Source: Acanthamoeba sp. SK_2022b (Eukaryota; Discosea; Longamoebia; Acanthamoebidae). From it: a DNA stretch of 64,000 nt. The stretch lies in contig JANDJZ010000043.1 in the NCBI GenBank assembly GCA_027943245.1, forward strand, positions 1-64,000, given 5' to 3'. Positions 59,355 through 64,000 of the stretch are shown piece by piece. A program made the translations under genes and the position numbers. Positions within the stretch are counted from its first letter, which is position 1. The number at the start of each line of letters is the position of its first letter. Under the pieces are notes generated by a model. The model searched no databases, was not told the DNA's origin, and saw only the letters and a program-made list of their open reading frames with translations.

Positions 59355-62300
59355 CGTGTTGCGTCGTTAGACCCATGGCCTCAGCGTTTGTGCGGAAACG
59401 ACGTCGCGCTTGAATCATACCTTGGTGGTGTGGTCGATGACGGTCTTTTCGAGGTCCGTCAGCGCGTGCTTGATGAAGAAGTCGAGCACCAGCGGCAGGT
59501 GCTCAGCTCCCAGCTGATGGACGTTGTGTGCACGAACGGTGAGCCCTAGGCGTCATGGGAGGGGAGGGGGAACACGAACCACAGACGCGCACTCGCCGAG
59601 GGCCAGGGCGACGCCGCTCCTGATCTCGAGCTTATGGACGACCTCGCCCTTGGGCGGCTTGGAGGCCAGCGTGAGCAGGTCGCTGTGCGGCTCGGTGTCC
59701 AGGCCAGTGCCTTCCTCTTCCTCCGGCGAGATCTGGGCGAGCGCCTTGCCATGGAGCACGGCCTGGTGGACGCGCGAGGCCTCCTTGACGGGCGGGGGAA
59801 CCTGTCGTTGTGGGCGTCGTCAGCGACGGGCCAGTTTCGGTGCACAGCTGGATGGGTGACAAGAAAGGGGGGAGAGAGGGAGGGTGGCCTCACGTTGCGC
59901 GTGTAGAGCGAGAAGAGCTCCCGCAGGACCCGGACCGTGGCCGAAGGCAGCTCGGCGAGGGCGGCGGAGATGGCGCGACCGGCCTGCACCCTGATCTGCT
60001 CCACGGGGCTGGAGAAAGGAGGGAGGAGGAGGGGGGGGGTTTGTGAGGTCGGGGCGTGGGGTCACACAAGGCACACGAGCGGTACCTGGACAGCACGCTG
60101 TAGAAAGCGGCCCACAGCGCAGGGCTGTCGACCAGCTTGAATCCGGTGTGCTCCCACAGCTGCTTGGCGAGCTTGGCGTTCTCCTCGTCCTTGTCGAACA
60201 TGGCATGCCACAGCCTGACGCCCAAAAAGGTTGAGCCGAGAGGAGAGCCAAGAAAACTTCCGGGGCGGGGCAATCGGTCGGTACCTGGCCACGACGAAGG
60301 GGACGGGCTCTACGGTGGCCGACTTGACGTCGGGGACGAGCTGGAAGGCCTGCAGACAGGACAGACGGACGTGCTTCTCCTTGGAGAGGAGACCGTCCAG
60401 CACGCTCGGCAGCTGGTCCTGGTCGAGCTCTAGCGTGCGTGCGTTGTTAGCCGAGCCATAAGTGCTTCTCTTTTCTGCGTCGTGGAAGTGGACACATCAC
60501 AGAGAGAGAGAGAGAGAGAGCTGAGAGGTGGTGTACCGGCAGCGAGGGAAAGGAGCGCTTCCTTAGCCCTGTTCTTGAATCGCGCCGCATACTCCAGGAG
60601 GTGGACAAGGACATTGCCGAACACGTCGGCGAACGGCTGGGGCGGAGGCTTGAGGTGCTGCCCGGCGGGCGAGCGCGAATGCAGCTCCAGGTCGTACAGC
60701 CTGCACCGGTTTGGTCGGAGGAGAGAGCAACGAGATCAATGATGAGTCCAGGCGAAAGCCAAAGCGCCGTTGACGCCGGTGGGGGGGAGGGGCAGTCGTA
60801 CGCGTCCTCCTGAATGGTCAGTCCAAAGTAGTCCTTGTCTTCACCGGGCATCAGCACGGCCTCGATCACCGGCAGCACAAAGCAGAAGCCCTGGGGCGAC
60901 AGGCGATGCTCGCTGCGGTGGGCACACGACCACGTTGTCTCGTTAGTGACTCGATAATAATCAATAACTCAAAAAAGAAAGCAAAAAACTTGCAAATTTA
61001 TATAAATAAATGAATAAAAATAGAGGAGTGGTGATGCCAACAACGTTGGGCGTTACACGTACTTGTCTCGCCTCGCGTGGATGATGTCGGCGATGTCGTT
61101 GATGCCGCTCGGGATGAGCTTGAGCAGCTCCTTGTCCCATGAAATGACCAGACGGCCATCGGCGTTGCGCTTGGACGCCCTGAACAGCTTCCTCAGCACA
61201 AAGCTGATCCTGGTGGCCGAGTAGACGGAGACGGCGGGGAAGCGCGGGACGGAGGTGGAGGAAGAGGAGACGGGGAAGGGGGGCGGGTGAACGGGCCCGA
61301 CGCAGTTGGCCAGCGAGGCCAGGGTCTGCTCGGCGGCCTGCTGGAGCTCGTCCAGCTTGTGCGGGATGAGCGCGCGAACGAGCACGAGGAAGGCCGGCAG
61401 CTGGAGGTGGGCGACCTGAGGAACGAGATGGCACGCGCGTGGGCGCAATGAGCAGAGCTCATCCGACATGCCAGAGATTGCAGTTGTGGTGAGTGGGTGG
61501 GTGGGTGGGGACCGTACGTGCGGCTCGGTGGTGGCCAGCGAGGAGATGGCCTGGAGCGCGGCGCGCACTCTGTGCACTCTGGCGTCCACTCGGGCGCGCA
61601 GGGCAGCCTGCCTGGCTTGGCGAGCCGCCCTCTCCGCTTGCTCGGCGGGCGTCAATTGGGGAGCCTTCGAGGTGGTCACCATTGTTGTGGAGATCGTTAG
61701 AGTGCGGCCCAAGACTGTCGCATGGTCGCGAGGGTCGTGTAAGGTACCTTCTTGTCCTGGCCCAGCTTCTTTCTCATCTCGGCCTCCCAAGCGGCGTCGG
61801 CTTGATCGTACATCTTTTGGCCTGCGGTATATGCGTGTGAGCCACTCGTTTACACTCGTTCACACGAACGTCTACGCTCTGGTTTCGAGCAAGGCAGCGA
61901 AGAAGAGGTGCAGGGGGAGGCGCACCCTTGAGCTTCTTGACGTTCTGCGACTCGACCACCTGGGCCACGTACTCCTCGGACTTGGGCGTCCAGAGCTCGG
62001 TGGCCGGGGTGCGGTAGATCTCCAGCTGGTTCTTGGTCAACTGCTGGAGCGGCACGCTCGAGGCCATCAAGCGCGAGATATAGCTCACCACGTCGCCTGC
62101 GCATAGAGAGTGCGGGGCATAAGCAAATGACCAATCGCACGCGAGCGAGCCGAGCCCCCCATTGTGGGGGTTGGGGGGGGGGTTGGAGGCTGGCAACACT
62201 CAATGTGCAGGAGGGAGGAGGGCGCACCGAGGGCGGCGGGGGTCATCTTGGCGAGAGAGGACAGGGCAGAGTAAGCGGCGGCGCTGACGTACTTGTTGTC

Positions 62301-64000
62301 GCTCAGCAGCACTCCACTGATGCCCAGCTCGGAGTGGCCGGCGAACAGGAAATGCAGGAGGTCGTTGATCACGGCCTTGGTGTCCTCCTGGGCGTAGTCC
62401 TGTCGGCCGACATGCGTTCCAGTGACAGTCCAGGTGAGCTCACACATCCGCGAGACCGGCGTCGCCGTGCATCGGGGAAAGAGGGGGGGGCACCTTGAGG
62501 GAGACGCCAGCGATGGCCAGGCAGCGGGCCCAGCACGAGTACTGGACGGAGGGGAGGATGAAGGGGTGGTGGGCGAGGACGAGCACGAACGACAACACCT
62601 TGCGGATGGCCTCCCTCCTGGCCTGGCTGGTCTCCTTCTCCTGGCCGTCGGCCTTGAGGCAGCTCAGGAGGGCGTGGAAGTAGATGGCCGAACGGGCCTG
62701 GCCGTCCTCGCTCTTGGTGGGCGCGTCCTCCTCCTTCTCGACCGAAACCTTGGCCTTGGCGGCGAGGTCGTCCTCCGGCGCCGGCTTGACCGACTGGAAG
62801 AACGAACGCACCAGGAGCTCGGACATGTCGTCCTTCTCGCCGTTGTGCTTGCTCACAATCCTGGCCGCCTCCTTGCGGGGCGCGTTCCACGGGCACGTGA
62901 GGAGGTAGACCAGCAGGCCAAACACGTTCTTGGCCGAAGCGACCTTGCCCCGGGCCCGGTTCGCCTCGTCCTTGTCCTTGTGCTGGCTCAATGCGGCCAC
63001 GACCCGGGTGTAGTGGTGCTGCAGAAGGGTCTCTGCCAGCACCGCCAACACTCGACCCTCCCTTTCGTCCAATTTGCTGTAAAGCGTCACAGCCGAGTTA
63101 GTCCAAGACTAATAACAGCCATTTACATAAAATTATATATGAAAATAAATAAATAAATAAAAATATATACGAGGGTGAGGCAGTAATGGAGGCATACTTG
63201 AGGAACTTGCGCTTGAACAAGAAGCAGCTCTCGGTCTCCTTCGCGGGCTTCTCGGTTTCCTTCTCCTTGCCCTTACCCTTGGCGGCCGCTGCGGCGGCGG
63301 CGGCGGGCTTGGCCGCGGGCGCGCCGGTGGAGTCGCCCAAGACGGTCCTCCACAGACCCTCCTTGGCCAACCTGGTCGGTGGGACGACGACGCGGGTGAG
63401 GCGCAATGCCAAAAAGGGACAGCGAAGAATCGGGGTGCTGCGGGTGAAGCGTACTTGTCATCGGCAGTGCTGCCGTTGAGCGAGGCGATGAGCGAAAGCG
63501 CGGTGAAGGCATACACGAGGTCCTTCCTGCTCTTGAGCTGCGTCATCGCGGTCTTGGCGAGCGTGATAAGCGGATCGACTGGTGTCACAAACGAACAGAG
63601 TGGCCGCGGTGACGTCAGTTGAAATGAGCTGCTCCGAGCGGGCAGGTGGCGGCAGGTGACTAAGTGGGCTTACCAAACTCAGAGATGACATTGAGGGACG
63701 AGAGGGCCCAGTCCTCGCGAGCGTTCTTCAACGCCACAATGAAGCTCTCGAGGTAGGCATGTCTGGTGGTGTCCTTGGCATCCTTGAAGCCTGGCATGAC
63801 GAACAGGGCGCACACGTTGGTCAACGGGGAGCGAACCGATATATAAATGGCTGGGGGGGTGCACATACCGGCAAGGTAGAGCTGCTTCGCCTCGGGCGTG
63901 AGCTTGGAAGTGTAGGAGAGCCAGTGGCCCAGGGCCATGACGGCAGCCACACGGACTTCGTCCATGCCTTCCTTCTTGAGGAGAGCCTGCAGAGCCTCGA
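53294..64000 (-). CDS. GCN1: GCN1, eIF2-alpha kinase activator (5' end beyond window)
   Basis: This is a very large HEAT-repeat protein that binds stalled or collided ribosomes and activates GCN2. The window holds the C-terminal major part, broken by many introns; the frame is open at 64000, so the start lies to the right. The EF3-like core is clearly GCN1: [13 protein letters not shown] helix before [18 protein letters not shown], then [20 protein letters not shown] and [19 protein letters not shown], then [20 protein letters not shown] and [38 protein letters not shown] and [18 protein letters not shown] follow, then further HEAT repeats to the C-terminal [14 protein letters not shown]. The stop is TAG 53294-53296, about 230 bp from the POLA1 ATG, and both genes run in the same direction. 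Several introns are T-rich on the sense strand. Confidence 0.95.
55779..55806. repeat. (AAAT)n tetranucleotide run in GCN1 intron
   Basis: A run of tandem TAAA/AAAT units lies inside the GCN1 intron at about 55745-55843. On the sense strand it reads TTTA, so no AATAAA polyadenylation signal appears in sense orientation. Confidence 0.85.
59293..59351. repeat. (TG)n microsatellite in GCN1 intron
   Basis: A perfect run, CA on the sense strand, ends about 10 nt before the acceptor of the exon encoding [16 protein letters not shown]. Confidence 0.96.

Overview
The window reads as nuclear DNA of a free-living amoebozoan, most likely Acanthamoeba or a close relative. This is inferred from GC-rich coding sequence, many short spliceosomal introns, mostly short intergenic gaps and the gene families present: CBM49 cellulose-binding proteins, a Hippo/MST kinase, RhoGEF and Zn2Cys6 proteins side by side. 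No mobile element, CRISPR array or organelle gene was recognised. Coordinates of spliced genes run from start to stop and include introns; I rebuilt exons by hand and give them where they close in frame.

1-17.5 kb: an isochorismatase-fold hydrolase (-) is divergent from a complete MST/Hippo kinase with SARAH domain (+). Then come a zinc-ribbon/DH-PH/PB1 RhoGEF (-), a secreted three-module CBM49 lectin (-) divergent from a secreted lysozyme-like protein (+), the proteasome chaperone PAAF1 (-) divergent from a twin-CX9C mitochondrial-type protein (+), an AlkB dioxygenase (+), and a SAM-PB1 protein (-).

17.5-38.5 kb: tRNA-Asp(GUC), a large TPR plus SBF2-domain protein, cytosolic arginyl-tRNA synthetase, a small unknown gene (-), a type II membrane protein resembling glycosyltransferases, a Zn2Cys6 transcription factor, a PX-domain coiled-coil protein, and an unknown signal-anchored protein.

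38.5-46 kb: two tandem, nearly identical type I membrane proteins (-), a CDP-alcohol phosphotransferase (-), and two small Cys-rich unknown ORFs (+).

46-64 kb: the catalytic subunit of DNA polymerase alpha (-), followed upstream by a very large GCN1 gene (-) that runs off the right edge.

Functional themes are growth and stress control (MST, GCN1, ArgRS, PAAF1), cytoskeleton and membrane signalling (RhoGEF, PX), cyst-wall or secretory proteins (CBM49 lectin, lysozyme, membrane proteins), and replication (Pol alpha). Genome-level features stand out: 5' splice sites mostly GTRCG, introns carrying long CA/GT or AACGC arrays, and AT-rich introns biased to T on the sense strand.
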